Assembly: GCA_002973575.1 (NCBI GenBank)
Contig: PVEQ01000002.1
Location: 310,001 to 374,000, forward strand
From: Sediminibacterium magnilacihabitans
GTDB lineage: Bacteria > Bacteroidota > Bacteroidia > Chitinophagales > Chitinophagaceae
Length of the DNA stretch: 64,000 bases
Direction: 5' to 3'
Positions within the stretch are counted from its first letter, which is position 1. Each line of letters opens with the position of its first letter. A model generated the notes under the pieces. It was not told the origin of the DNA. It worked only from the letters and a program-made list of their open reading frames with translations, and ran no database searches. Shown here piece after piece: positions 34,968 to 43,371 of the stretch. Position numbers and translations under genes: made by a program.

Positions 34968-35671
34968 ACAAGCGAGGCGTTGAATACTTTTTCAAAATTC
35001 TTTCGCACTTCCGTTTTTATTTCATCCATCGGTATTTCGCGGCCCAGTTCTTTTTGCAGGGAGGTCACCTGCTTGTTCTCTATCCCGCAGGGAACAATGT
35101 ATTGAAAATAATCCAGGTTGGCATTGACATTGAAAGCAAAGCCGTGCATGGTGATCCACCGGCTGCACTTGATGCCCATGGCGCATATTTTCCGTTCGCG
35201 TCCTTTTACATCAGGCTCTATCCACACGCCGGTTTCACCCGGACTCCGTTCTCCTTTCAACCCATAAGTTGCCATGGTAAGAATGATCACTTCTTCGAGA
35301 CTGCGTAAATACCATCCCAGGTCGGTACGGAATTTTTCCAGGTCCAATATCGGGTAACCCACCAACTGGCCGGGGCCATGGAAAGTGATGTCCCCTCCCC
35401 TGTTGATATGAAAATAATCGATGCCCCTGGCCAAGCGTTCCGCTTCATCGATGAGCACATGCGCTTCTTTTCCGTTTTTGCCCAGGGTATATACGGGCGG
35501 ATGTTCTACAAACAAAAGATGGTGCAGTGTGGGCCATTCTGTAACGGGCGACAATTCCTGGTTACGGTATTGTGCCTTGACCGTTGTATTTTCCTGCAAT
35601 AGCATTTCCTGGTAATCCCACACTTCCTTGTAATTTCTCAGACCCAGGTCCTGAAACTGAACTGTTTGCAT
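34964..35671 (-). CDS. lipB: octanoyl-[ACP]:protein N-octanoyltransferase
   Basis: A 235-residue transferase moving octanoate from acyl carrier protein to lipoyl-domain lysines, first step of lipoate synthesis. Start ATG at 35671 (MQTVQFQDLGL) matches the family; the 19-codon extension is not conserved. Motifs: FVEHPPVYTLGKNG, NRGGDITFHGPGQLVGYPI near 77-95, the catalytic Lys in KICAMGIKCSRW and catalytic Cys in YIVPCGI. It is divergent from rluD (45 bp between starts). lipA is not in the window. Confidence 0.95.
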   Translation of the reverse strand: MQTVQFQDLGLRNYKEVWDYQEMLLQENTTVKAQYRNQELSPVTEWPTLHHLLFVEHPPVYTLGKNGKEAHVLIDEAERLARGIDYFHINRGGDITFHGPGQLVGYPILDLEKFRTDLGWYLRSLEEVIILTMATYGLKGERSPGETGVWIEPDVKGRERKICAMGIKCSRWITMHGFAFNVNANLDYFQYIVPCGIENKQVTSLQKELGREIPMDEIKTEVRKNFEKVFNASLV

Positions 35672-35715
35672 ACAACAAAGGTATGCCATTGCGCAATTAC
35701 AACTATTTTTGCCGG

Positions 35716-36768
35716 ATGCACGAAGCAAACGATCATTTACCCGAAGAGGGCTCCGAAGAGCTTTATGAACGCAAGACCTTTTCGGTAGACAAGGGCCAGG
35801 AACCTTTCCGGATAGACAAATGGGTGCAGATGCATATCGAAGGAGCCACCCGTAATAAAGTACAGCGCGGCATTGACGCGGGCTTCCTTACCGTGAACGG
35901 GAAAGTGGTCAAGAGTAATTACAAAGTGAAGCCGGGCGATGAGATCGTGATGATGAGCCTCATCAATCCCGATCATACTGAACTCAAAGCCGAGAACATT
36001 CCCCTGAACATCGTATATGAAGATGATGCCGTGATGGTGCTCAACAAACCGGCCAACATGGTAGTGCATCCCGGTGTGGGCAATTTCAGTGGTACTTTGC
36101 TCAATGGAGTAGCTTATCACCTCCAACAACAGAACCCCCAGATCGATGAAGAGGCTTTGCCGCGATTCGGATTAGTACATCGCATCGATAAAAATACCAC
36201 CGGCCTCATTGTGCTGGCCAAGACCGCAGATGCGGCAGCACATTTGGCCAAACAATTTTTCAATCACACCGTTCAACGCAAATATGTTGCCCTGGTATGG
36301 GGCGATGTACAGGAAGAAGCAGGAACCATCGAAGCGCATATTGCACGCCACAGGCAATACCGTAAAATGTTCGATGCCTATCCCGATGGTGAAACGGGTA
36401 AACATGCCATCACACATTATAAAGTGCTGGAACGCTTCAACTATGTAACACTGGTGGAATGCGTGCTCGAAACAGGAAGGACCCACCAGATACGTGTGCA
36501 CATGAAACATATCGGCCACACGTTATTCAATGACTGGGAATATGGCGGCGATAAAATTTTAAAAGGTACCATCTATACCAAGTACAAACAGTTTGTAGAC
36601 AACTGTTTCGCGCTTTGTCCGCGTTGCGCCCTGCACGCACGAACGCTGGGCTTTATCCATCCCGTTACGCAAAAAGAAATGTTCTTCGAATCACCACTCC
36701 CCGATGACATGGCACAGGTTATTGAAAAATGGCGAAACTATATGCTGCACCGGAAAGAGAATGGATAG
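35716..36768 (+). CDS. rluD: 23S rRNA pseudouridine synthase, RluD family
   Basis: A 350-residue enzyme isomerising uridines in helix 69 of 23S rRNA. The ATG at 35716 (MHEANDHLP) is favoured; an ATG at 35683 is possible. An S4 RNA-binding domain (about 25-90, FRIDKWVQMHIEGATRNKVQ) precedes the catalytic domain with GLVHRIDKNTTGLIVLAKT near 155, where Asp is the nucleophile, and LETGRTHQIRVHM near 253. Assignment to RluD rather than RluC rests on overall similarity and is likely. Confidence 0.9.
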   Translation: MHEANDHLPEEGSEELYERKTFSVDKGQEPFRIDKWVQMHIEGATRNKVQRGIDAGFLTVNGKVVKSNYKVKPGDEIVMMSLINPDHTELKAENIPLNIVYEDDAVMVLNKPANMVVHPGVGNFSGTLLNGVAYHLQQQNPQIDEEALPRFGLVHRIDKNTTGLIVLAKTADAAAHLAKQFFNHTVQRKYVALVWGDVQEEAGTIEAHIARHRQYRKMFDAYPDGETGKHAITHYKVLERFNYVTLVECVLETGRTHQIRVHMKHIGHTLFNDWEYGGDKILKGTIYTKYKQFVDNCFALCPRCALHARTLGFIHPVTQKEMFFESPLPDDMAQVIEKWRNYMLHRKENG

Positions 36769-36789
36769 AGCATGATAAATGATTGTAAT

Positions 36790-36797
36790 TATCTTTG
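36790..36797 (+). promoter_or_regulatory. candidate -7 box of the bioB promoter
   Basis: TATCTTTG, an exact TAnnTTTG, ends 24 bp before the bioB ATG. A matching TTTG at -33 is not obvious. Confidence 0.45.
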
Positions 36798-36821
36798 TCA
36801 AATCAGACACTATTGAAACTT

Positions 36822-37820
36822 ATGCAAACCGAAATACGTACCAACTGGACCTTAGAAGAAGTTAAGTCGATATACGATACCCCGCTGCTGGAGCTGGTCT
36901 TCAACGCTGCCACGCTGCACAGGAAATACAACGATACGGCAGAAGTGCAGGTTTGCACCCTGCTCAGTATCAAAACCGGTGGCTGCAGTGAAGACTGCGC
37001 TTATTGTCCGCAAGCCGCCCGCTACAATACCGGTGTAAACGTGCAGGCCTTGATGAAAAAAGAGGAAGTGTTGTCTTACGCACAAAAAGCCAAAGACGCA
37101 GGCTCTACGCGTTTCTGTATGGGAGCGGCCTGGCGTGAAGTGAGAGACAACCGCGATTTCGACCGTGTGCTGGAAATGGTGAAGGGCGTGAATGAAATGG
37201 GTATGGAAGTATGTTGCACCCTGGGTATGCTCACCGAAGAGCAAGCAAAAAAACTGGCCGATGCAGGATTGTATGCATACAATCACAACCTCGATACCAG
37301 CAAAGAGCATTACGGAGAGATCATTACCACACGTACTTATGAAGATCGTTTGGAAACACTCGATCATGTGCGCAAGGCGGGTGTAACGGTTTGTTGCGGC
37401 GGTATCATTGGACTGGGAGAAACACATGAAGACCGGATCAATATGCTGCATACATTAGCAACACTGCCCGAACATCCCGAGAGTGTTCCCATCAACGCAC
37501 TCGTTCCTATTGCCGGCACCCCGCTGGAACACAATCACAAAGTAGATGTATGGGATATGGTGCGGATGATCGCTACTGCCCGCGTACTGATGCCCGCCAC
37601 CATGGTGCGCCTGAGTGCAGGCAGAACGGATATGAGTACAGCAGAGCAGGCGCTGTGTTTCATGGCAGGGGCCAATTCTATCTTTGCAGGCGATAAACTG
37701 CTCACAACACCCAATCCTTCTTTTGAAGAAGACAATGCGATGTTCTCTTTACTCGGACTCAAACCCCGCGAAGCATTCAAAGCAGAGAAGCAATATTTGA
37801 GTGAGATGGTCAATGGCTGA
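36822..37820 (+). CDS. bioB: biotin synthase
   Basis: A 332-residue radical SAM enzyme inserting sulfur into dethiobiotin. ATG at 36822 ([14 protein letters not shown]) is used rather than the TTG-initiated extension at 36795, which overlaps the promoter box. [16 protein letters not shown] near residue 48 holds the CxxxCxxC cluster ligands; further conserved are FCMGAAWRE near 90, [15 protein letters not shown] near 150 and LSAGRTDMS near 263 (Arg ligand of the 2Fe-2S cluster). No other bio gene is adjacent. Confidence 0.96.
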   Translation: MQTEIRTNWTLEEVKSIYDTPLLELVFNAATLHRKYNDTAEVQVCTLLSIKTGGCSEDCAYCPQAARYNTGVNVQALMKKEEVLSYAQKAKDAGSTRFCMGAAWREVRDNRDFDRVLEMVKGVNEMGMEVCCTLGMLTEEQAKKLADAGLYAYNHNLDTSKEHYGEIITTRTYEDRLETLDHVRKAGVTVCCGGIIGLGETHEDRINMLHTLATLPEHPESVPINALVPIAGTPLEHNHKVDVWDMVRMIATARVLMPATMVRLSAGRTDMSTAEQALCFMAGANSIFAGDKLLTTPNPSFEEDNAMFSLLGLKPREAFKAEKQYLSEMVNG

Positions 37821-37865
37821 TGTCATCAATTATTGGTAATTTAGGGGTACACCATCAGCTCTGAT

Positions 37866-38567
37866 ATGCGTTTTTATTTCATTTTGTTGCTCTTACCGCT
37901 GGTGTACCAGCCGGCAGCCGGTCAGTGCAAGACTTATAAGCTGACTTCCAGGGGAGATACCATCAATTGCACCGATCTCAAAGGACTCAAGCAGGGTAAG
38001 TGGAAAATACATGCAGACCCCTTGCGTGGAGAACCCGGTTATGAAGATGAAGGTGGTTTTGTGAACAGCCAGCGCGAAGGTGTGTGGCGCCGCTTCAATC
38101 TTATGGGCGATCTGCTGGCTATTGAAAACTATCGCTGGGGTTACAAGAACGGTGTATGCAGGTATTTTACCATGGCAGGATTGGAACACGAAGAAAGCTG
38201 GCTGGCCGTAAATCCTGCCAAAGCTTATGATACCGTTGATGTACAGGACCTTCAAAATCCAGACGTATATAAGAAGGTGGTAGTAAAAATAGAGGGGCAC
38301 TCCCTCCGGCATGGGATTTGGAGGTATTATTTTCCACCAAGCGGGCAAATATTACGAACCGAAAGATATATGCTGGATCAGCCTTATAGTCCGGAAATGG
38401 ATCGAATGAAGGAAGATAGTACAGCTAGTTCCACAGCCAAACCGGCAACCGATTCCCTCAAAAACAACGCTGCCGGAAAAACCAAACCCAAACCCAAGGA
38501 AGTATTGGAATTTGAAAAGAAAAATGCCGGTAAGAAAATAAAGGTCCGCGACGGTCGTACGGGGTAG
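37866..38567 (+). CDS. secreted protein with MORN-like repeats
   Basis: A 233-residue exported protein. Signal peptide MRFYFILLLLPLVYQPAAGQ; then segments of the type G-L-K-Q-G-K-W, S-Q-R-E-G-V-W-R-R-F and L-R-H-G-I-W-R-Y-Y, typical of MORN/YwqK-like repeats that form beta-hairpins. The C-terminal 60 residues are Lys/Thr/Ser-rich and disordered. Function is unknown. It stands alone between bioB and a sigma factor on the same strand. Confidence 0.75.
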   Translation: MRFYFILLLLPLVYQPAAGQCKTYKLTSRGDTINCTDLKGLKQGKWKIHADPLRGEPGYEDEGGFVNSQREGVWRRFNLMGDLLAIENYRWGYKNGVCRYFTMAGLEHEESWLAVNPAKAYDTVDVQDLQNPDVYKKVVVKIEGHSLRHGIWRYYFPPSGQILRTERYMLDQPYSPEMDRMKEDSTASSTAKPATDSLKNNAAGKTKPKPKEVLEFEKKNAGKKIKVRDGRTG

Positions 38568-38654
38568 GCAACCTTCCTCCACCTAAATACGTACCTGGAT
38601 TTAAAGTCGTAAATTTAAGAGAGGATATCGCATTAAAGCGTTCGTCATTAGCAA

Positions 38655-39242
38655 TTGGAGCGGAATAATACCACAATAACGGCTCTCATCAGCGGTTGCT
38701 GTAAAAACGACCGCCATTGTCAGCGTGACTTGTATCATGCCATGCATGGGTATGCCATGAAAATTTGCTATCGGTATGTTAATAAACTGGAAGAGGCGGA
38801 AGAGCTCGTCAATGAATCCTTCATCAAGCTTTTCAGGAATATCGGGCAGTTCGACGACGGACGCCAGGCAGATACCGAAGCCTTGCTGAAAGGATGGTTC
38901 AAGAAAATCGTTGTGAACACCTGTATTGATTACTTGCGCAAATCGCACCTGAAACTGGTAAGCCGGGAAACAGTACCCGAGGTTGAATCATTTTCCGATA
39001 TACAGGAAAATGGCCTGGACAGGCTTTCTTACCGCGAAATCATTGAAGCCATTCGCAAACTGACGCCAGTATACCGCACCGTCTTTAATCTTTTTGTAAT
39101 TGAAGGGTTGACCCATGAAGAAATAGCCGAACAGCTGGGCATCAGCGTGGGCGCTTCCAAATCCAATCTCTCAAAAGCTAGGCATAACCTCCGAAAAATC
39201 ATTATGCAGCAAACCGATTATACAATATATGTACCATCCTGA
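38655..39242 (+). CDS. ECF-type sigma-70 family RNA polymerase sigma factor
   Basis: A 195-residue sigma factor with likely TTG start at 38655. The first internal Met is near residue 28, which would cut into region 2, so a non-ATG start is required. Region 2 reads LYHAMHGYAMKICYRYVNKLEEAEELVNESFIKLF, with DYLRK near 96; region 4 has LTPVYRTVFNLFVIEGLTHEEIAEQLGISVGASKSNLSKAR. The last 14 bases overlap the start of the next gene, so the two are translationally coupled. Confidence 0.87.
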   Translation: MERNNTTITALISGCCKNDRHCQRDLYHAMHGYAMKICYRYVNKLEEAEELVNESFIKLFRNIGQFDDGRQADTEALLKGWFKKIVVNTCIDYLRKSHLKLVSRETVPEVESFSDIQENGLDRLSYREIIEAIRKLTPVYRTVFNLFVIEGLTHEEIAEQLGISVGASKSNLSKARHNLRKIIMQQTDYTIYVPS

Positions 39243-40548
39243 TGACGATAATGAGCTGGACCGCCTGAGCAGGGATGCTGCCGAACACGCAGCATCGCCT
39301 GGCAACGCCTCCTGGTCACGAATGGCACAGGAGCTGGACAAAGTCATGCCCGAGGAGAAGAAAAGAAGGCTTGTATTATTATGGTGGCTCCTGCCCTGTT
39401 TATTGGCAACCGGCTTATCGTTTTATTTCTGGAATCAATACCATGAGCGTCCGCAGGCAAAATTAAAATCGCCTGTCGCTTTGCCTGTGCATCAAGACAG
39501 TGAACCTCCTGTTACCAGTTTACCTGAAAATACCATTCTCAAAACGCATCCGCCTGCACCTGTAACAGAAGAAGCATCTCCGCTATTAGCTCAACTCAAC
39601 CATACTTCTATTGATTCAAAAAATACACTCCGTTCTAATGATTCACCCGCATCTTCTTTGTCACAACAGTTAGGCGCTTCTGTTTTACCTCCTCCTGCTT
39701 ACGATGAAATCAGAAGCCAGCAGCCTGCTACAAAAGAAGTTGCCGGTAACAACACTCCTATGCATAACGGGCTGGATCATCTGCTGGCAGCAGGTGTTGG
39801 CAATGATACACATCATAAGGATACAACCATTTTGCAACAGCAAAATCATCATCCGGTAGATACATCATTGATTGCTCACCAGGAACCCAACACTTCTTCT
39901 CTGTATAGCAAATTCAGTATGGGAGTAATAGCGGGTACAGATCTCAGCAACGTGAAATTCAGGTATACCGAGACTCCCGGCTATAATATAGGATTGATGG
40001 CGGGTTATCATTTGAACAAGCACTGGTCATTGCATACCGGGGCTATTTACACGAAGAAGAATTATAAAATGGATGGAGCAGACTTTACGGCTCCCAAGGG
40101 TAGTCCCGCCAGTTACTGGAACCTCACGAATGTAGAAGGAGATTGCTCCATGTGGGATATCCCCCTCCTGGTGCGCTTCCACCCGGGTAAAAAATCGACC
40201 AGCCGTTTTTCTTTCAGCACGGGCCTTTCTTCCTATTTCATGAAAGACGAAAATTACGATTACTATTACCCCGCGCCCACTACAGGAGCGATCGTAAAAA
40301 AATCGGGGTATTACAATACGGGAAGCTCCTACTGGTTCTCCGTTGTACATCTTTCTGCGGGGTTTGAAAAGCCCATTAGCAAGAAGGTGTCCATGCAGTT
40401 GGAACCTTACATAAAACTGCCACTTGCAGGGCTGGGCGTGGGTAGCATGCGGCTGAACAGCCTGGGATTGAACGTAACGGTGCAATACAGGAGCAGCAAA
40501 GAAGCAAGAATATCCACATCGTCCTCCGCTATGCTCGTTTCACATTAA
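39229..40548 (+). CDS. membrane-anchored protein with C-terminal outer membrane beta-barrel-like domain; putative sigma factor partner
   Basis: A 439-residue protein beginning inside the sigma factor gene. The N-terminal ~50 residues are cytosolic (MYHPDDDNELDRLSRDAA), one transmembrane helix follows at about 47-65 (LVLLWWLLPCLLATGLSFYF), then a long Pro/Ser/Thr/His-rich linker (to about 225). The C-terminus resembles PorT-like barrels (FSMGVIAGTDLSNVKF, YNIGLMAGYHLNKHWSLHTGAIY, repeated aromatic strands). The coupling to a sigma gene and single-helix layout suggest an anti-sigma role; a beta-barrel-like domain tethered to the inner membrane is topologically odd. No function is proven. Confidence 0.75.
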   Translation: MYHPDDDNELDRLSRDAAEHAASPGNASWSRMAQELDKVMPEEKKRRLVLLWWLLPCLLATGLSFYFWNQYHERPQAKLKSPVALPVHQDSEPPVTSLPENTILKTHPPAPVTEEASPLLAQLNHTSIDSKNTLRSNDSPASSLSQQLGASVLPPPAYDEIRSQQPATKEVAGNNTPMHNGLDHLLAAGVGNDTHHKDTTILQQQNHHPVDTSLIAHQEPNTSSLYSKFSMGVIAGTDLSNVKFRYTETPGYNIGLMAGYHLNKHWSLHTGAIYTKKNYKMDGADFTAPKGSPASYWNLTNVEGDCSMWDIPLLVRFHPGKKSTSRFSFSTGLSSYFMKDENYDYYYPAPTTGAIVKKSGYYNTGSSYWFSVVHLSAGFEKPISKKVSMQLEPYIKLPLAGLGVGSMRLNSLGLNVTVQYRSSKEARISTSSSAMLVSH

Positions 40549-40588
40549 CGAATGGTTATCTTTACCGCGAATTAATCTGTTCATTGTT

Positions 40589-41563
40589 ATGCTTAAAGTT
40601 GGTGTTTTCGGTGTAGGCCACCTGGGAAAATTTCACCTGAATAACTGGAAAGAAATTGAAGGTATCAAGCTGGTAGGCTTTTTCGACCCGAACAATGAAA
40701 ACGCCAAAGCCGTGGCAGAGCAGTACGGCCTGAAACGTTTCATGGATGAGGAAAAACTCATCGACTCCTGCGATATCATTGATGTGATCACCCCTACCGA
40801 TCACCATTTCAGTGTCTGCATGCAGGCCATCCGCAAGGGCAAACACGTGTTTGTGGAGAAACCCCTTGCCCATACCATACCGGAAGGGCGCGATCTCGTA
40901 AATATGGTCCGTGAAGCCAATGTAAAAATGCAGGTGGGACATGTGGAGCGTTTCAACCCTGCTTTTCTCGCCATCAAGGACATGAACCTGAACCCCATGT
41001 TCATTGAAGTGCATCGCCTGGCACAGTTCAATCCCAGGGGAACCGAAGTAAGCGTGATCCTGGACCTGATGATACATGATATCGACATTATCCTCAACCT
41101 GGTGAAGAGTGATGTCAAACATCTTTCGGCAAGTGGTGTGGCGGTGATGACCGAGACACCCGATATTGCCAACGTACGCATCGAGTTCAACAACGGCTGC
41201 GTTGCCAATTTAACCAGCAGTCGCATCAGCATGAAGAAAATGCGCAAAATGCGCCTCTTTCAGAAAGATGCTTATATCGGTATCGATTTCCTGGAGAAGA
41301 AAACAGAGATCATCAAACTCAAGCAACCCGAGGACAAGAACGTTTTTTCTTTCGATATTGAAACACAGCATGGCAAGAAAACCCTGGCTATTGCCAACCC
41401 GTCAATTGATACCGTGAATTCCATCAAACTGGAACTCGAATCTTTCGTGGATTCCATTGTAAACAACAAGCCCGTAGTGGTTAGTGAGATCGATGGGTTC
41501 CTGGCTATGGAAGTGGCGCATCAGATACTGGAGAAGATTAGCAGTACCAGCATATTAGTTTAA
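40589..41563 (+). CDS. Gfo/Idh/MocA family NAD(P)-dependent oxidoreductase
   Basis: A 324-residue cytoplasmic dehydrogenase. The Rossmann fold opens with GVFGVGHLGKFHLNNW; EKPLAHT near residue 92 carries the conserved Lys of the EKP motif, and GHVERFNPAF near 116 with DLMIHDIDIIL near 155 supplies the catalytic His region. Members oxidise or reduce sugars and cyclitols, including precursors of envelope glycans. The substrate is unknown. It ends 8 bp before a 79-bp palindromic repeat that separates it from convergent ispD. Confidence 0.88.
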   Translation: MLKVGVFGVGHLGKFHLNNWKEIEGIKLVGFFDPNNENAKAVAEQYGLKRFMDEEKLIDSCDIIDVITPTDHHFSVCMQAIRKGKHVFVEKPLAHTIPEGRDLVNMVREANVKMQVGHVERFNPAFLAIKDMNLNPMFIEVHRLAQFNPRGTEVSVILDLMIHDIDIILNLVKSDVKHLSASGVAVMTETPDIANVRIEFNNGCVANLTSSRISMKKMRKMRLFQKDAYIGIDFLEKKTEIIKLKQPEDKNVFSFDIETQHGKKTLAIANPSIDTVNSIKLELESFVDSIVNNKPVVVSEIDGFLAMEVAHQILEKISSTSILV

Positions 41564-41570
41564 CTGCTAC

Positions 41571-41649
41571 CGTCATCCCGAGCGAGCGAAGCGAGTCGAG
41601 GGAGCTGCTGAAGACTTCATGAGATCCCTCGGCTGCGCTCGGGATGACG
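41571..41649. repeat. 79-bp palindromic intergenic element, copy 1
   Basis: Outer arms CGTCATCCCGAGCG and CGCTCGGGATGACG are perfectly complementary (14 bp); inner segments GAGGGA and TCCCTC extend the hairpin. It lies between convergent genes. A second 79-bp copy with the same left arm and a slightly divergent right arm is at 61747-61825. These look like a dispersed REP-like family. Confidence 0.75.
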
Positions 41650-41655
41650 TTGCAA

Positions 41656-42345
41656 TTATATTCGGGATGATGGCAGCATTAAATCAGAAATAATCTTTTC
41701 CGCTATCAGCAAATCCACCGGCCTTGTAATTTTAATATTACTGTGTTCACCCTCCACGAGATGAACAGTTTTACCACTGGCTTCCACTACAGTGGCTTCA
41801 TCGGTAAACACTTCGTTGTATGGGGTGTTGAATGCGGGAAGTAATACTTCACTTAAGAATGTCTGCGGGGTTTGCACAATGCGTACCTTATTACGGTCCA
41901 CTACTTTGCTCGATGCACCCTCTGCTATCCGGATACTATCTGTTGCGGCTACAGCTGGTATAGCTGAACCATGCGCCAGCGCCGCTTCGTAGCAGCGATG
42001 GATCAATGCTTTGCTCACCAAACACCGCACACCATCGTGCACAAACACAACAGCAGGTTCCTGTATTTTTTTCAATCCATTTTGTACTGAATGAAAACGG
42101 GTGGAGCCGCCGTGTACAATGGTTGTTCTTGCACTTGCCTGCAAATCGGCAATAATCTTTTCCCCTGCCTGTTGATGTTCTCCCGGCACCACCAGGATAA
42201 TTTGCATATCGGGATAAGACTCCAAAAAGGTATGGATCGTATGCCACAATACCGGTTTGTTTTTTAGCAGCAGGAACTGCTTGGGCACTTCAGTGCCCAT
42301 TCGCTGGCCATTGCCTCCGGCTACTATCACTGCATATTTCTTCAT
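41656..42345 (-). CDS. ispD: 2-C-methyl-D-erythritol 4-phosphate cytidylyltransferase
   Basis: A 229-residue CTP-dependent enzyme of the MEP isoprenoid pathway. The start is ATG at 42345 (MKKYAVIVAGG), placing the nucleotide motif GGNGQRMGTEVPKQF at residue 10. VFVHDGVRCLV near 100 has the Mg-binding Asp; TPQTFLSEVL and DEATVVEA near 165-185 are conserved. It starts 2 bp after the kinase gene stop on the same strand. Confidence 0.94.
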   Translation of the reverse strand: MKKYAVIVAGGNGQRMGTEVPKQFLLLKNKPVLWHTIHTFLESYPDMQIILVVPGEHQQAGEKIIADLQASARTTIVHGGSTRFHSVQNGLKKIQEPAVVFVHDGVRCLVSKALIHRCYEAALAHGSAIPAVAATDSIRIAEGASSKVVDRNKVRIVQTPQTFLSEVLLPAFNTPYNEVFTDEATVVEASGKTVHLVEGEHSNIKITRPVDLLIAEKIISDLMLPSSRI

Positions 42346-42347
42346 AT

Positions 42348-43334
42348 TCAATCCAGCAACAGACAACATTCGTTGTACAACTTTTCTTTATCAATGGCCG
42401 CAGTACCTACTTCTTCGCATACCAGTCCGCCCGCAATATTGGCCATATCCGCTGCTAGGTGCATGTTTTTGGTTGCAGCATACACCAATGCCGCTACTGC
42501 TATCACCGTATCGCCGGCGCCACTCACATCGGCTATATTCCGTACATGGGTAGGGATGATCCTGGCTTCGCCATCGACCTGGTAAAACACTCCTTTTTCC
42601 GATAAAGTGATGAGTGATATCCTGTGCTGTAATTTTTTTTGCAAAGCCTGGTGTATGTGCTTGAGTGCTTCTTCATCAACTGCATCGGTTACCAGGTTCA
42701 ATCCCTCTCTTACTTCCTTGAGGTTGGGTTTGAAAATATCAACTCCCTGGAACGATAAAAAGTTTTTCCGCTTGGGGTCTACAGCAGTGGTCACGCCTGC
42801 CGACTGACAAAGCGCTATCAGTTCTTTGATGACCCTGGGTGTGAGTACCCCTTTATTGTAATCTTCCAGGATGAGCACATCCGGTTTGTGTTTGATGAAA
42901 AAATCTGCCACGTGTTGCAGCAACATATCTTCTGTTGCTTTGCCGATATCTTCCGTTTCTTCCGCATCCAAGCGCATCATCTGCTGGTTGCGGCTCATAA
43001 CACGGGTTTTGTTGGTAGTAACCCTGCTAGAATCTGTAACCAGGTAATCGGTATTGATACCGCTTTGCTGTAATAGTTGTTTCAGCAAAGCGCCATTCTC
43101 ATCATTTCCCAGTACCGAAATCACTGAAGTGGCTGCTCCCAGCGACGCGGTATTCAGCGCTACATTGGCTGCCCCTCCCACCCTCAGTTCTTTTTTCTTC
43201 AATGCAACCACCGGCACCGGCGCTTCGGGCGATATCCTGTCTACATTACCCCACCAGTAAGTATCAAGCATAATATCTCCTACCACCAATACTTTGCTGT
43301 TGCTCAAATTTTTAAAAAGTTGTTCAAAGTCCAT
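42348..43334 (-). CDS. PfkB-family kinase, probable D-glycero-beta-D-manno-heptose-7-phosphate kinase
   Basis: A 328-residue ribokinase-fold enzyme resembling the N-terminal kinase domain of HldE/RfaE. Motifs: GDIMLDTYWWGNVDRISPEAPVPVV at the N-terminus, GGAANVALNTASLG near 51, EDYNKGVLT near 155 and VSGAGDTVIAVAAL near 270 with the catalytic Asp. The adenylyltransferase half of bifunctional HldE is absent. It would make heptose-1,7-bisphosphate for lipopolysaccharide core. It is directly upstream of ispD. Confidence 0.87.
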   Translation of the reverse strand: MDFEQLFKNLSNSKVLVVGDIMLDTYWWGNVDRISPEAPVPVVALKKKELRVGGAANVALNTASLGAATSVISVLGNDENGALLKQLLQQSGINTDYLVTDSSRVTTNKTRVMSRNQQMMRLDAEETEDIGKATEDMLLQHVADFFIKHKPDVLILEDYNKGVLTPRVIKELIALCQSAGVTTAVDPKRKNFLSFQGVDIFKPNLKEVREGLNLVTDAVDEEALKHIHQALQKKLQHRISLITLSEKGVFYQVDGEARIIPTHVRNIADVSGAGDTVIAVAALVYAATKNMHLAADMANIAGGLVCEEVGTAAIDKEKLYNECCLLLD

Positions 43335-43371
43335 CTCTTCTTTTTTTCATCTGTTCAGTTCCGCGAACCGC

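Noticed and set aside
35584..35715. N-terminal extension of rluD overlapping lipB
   Set aside because: The extension lies antisense to the start of lipB and is not part of the S4 or synthase domain.
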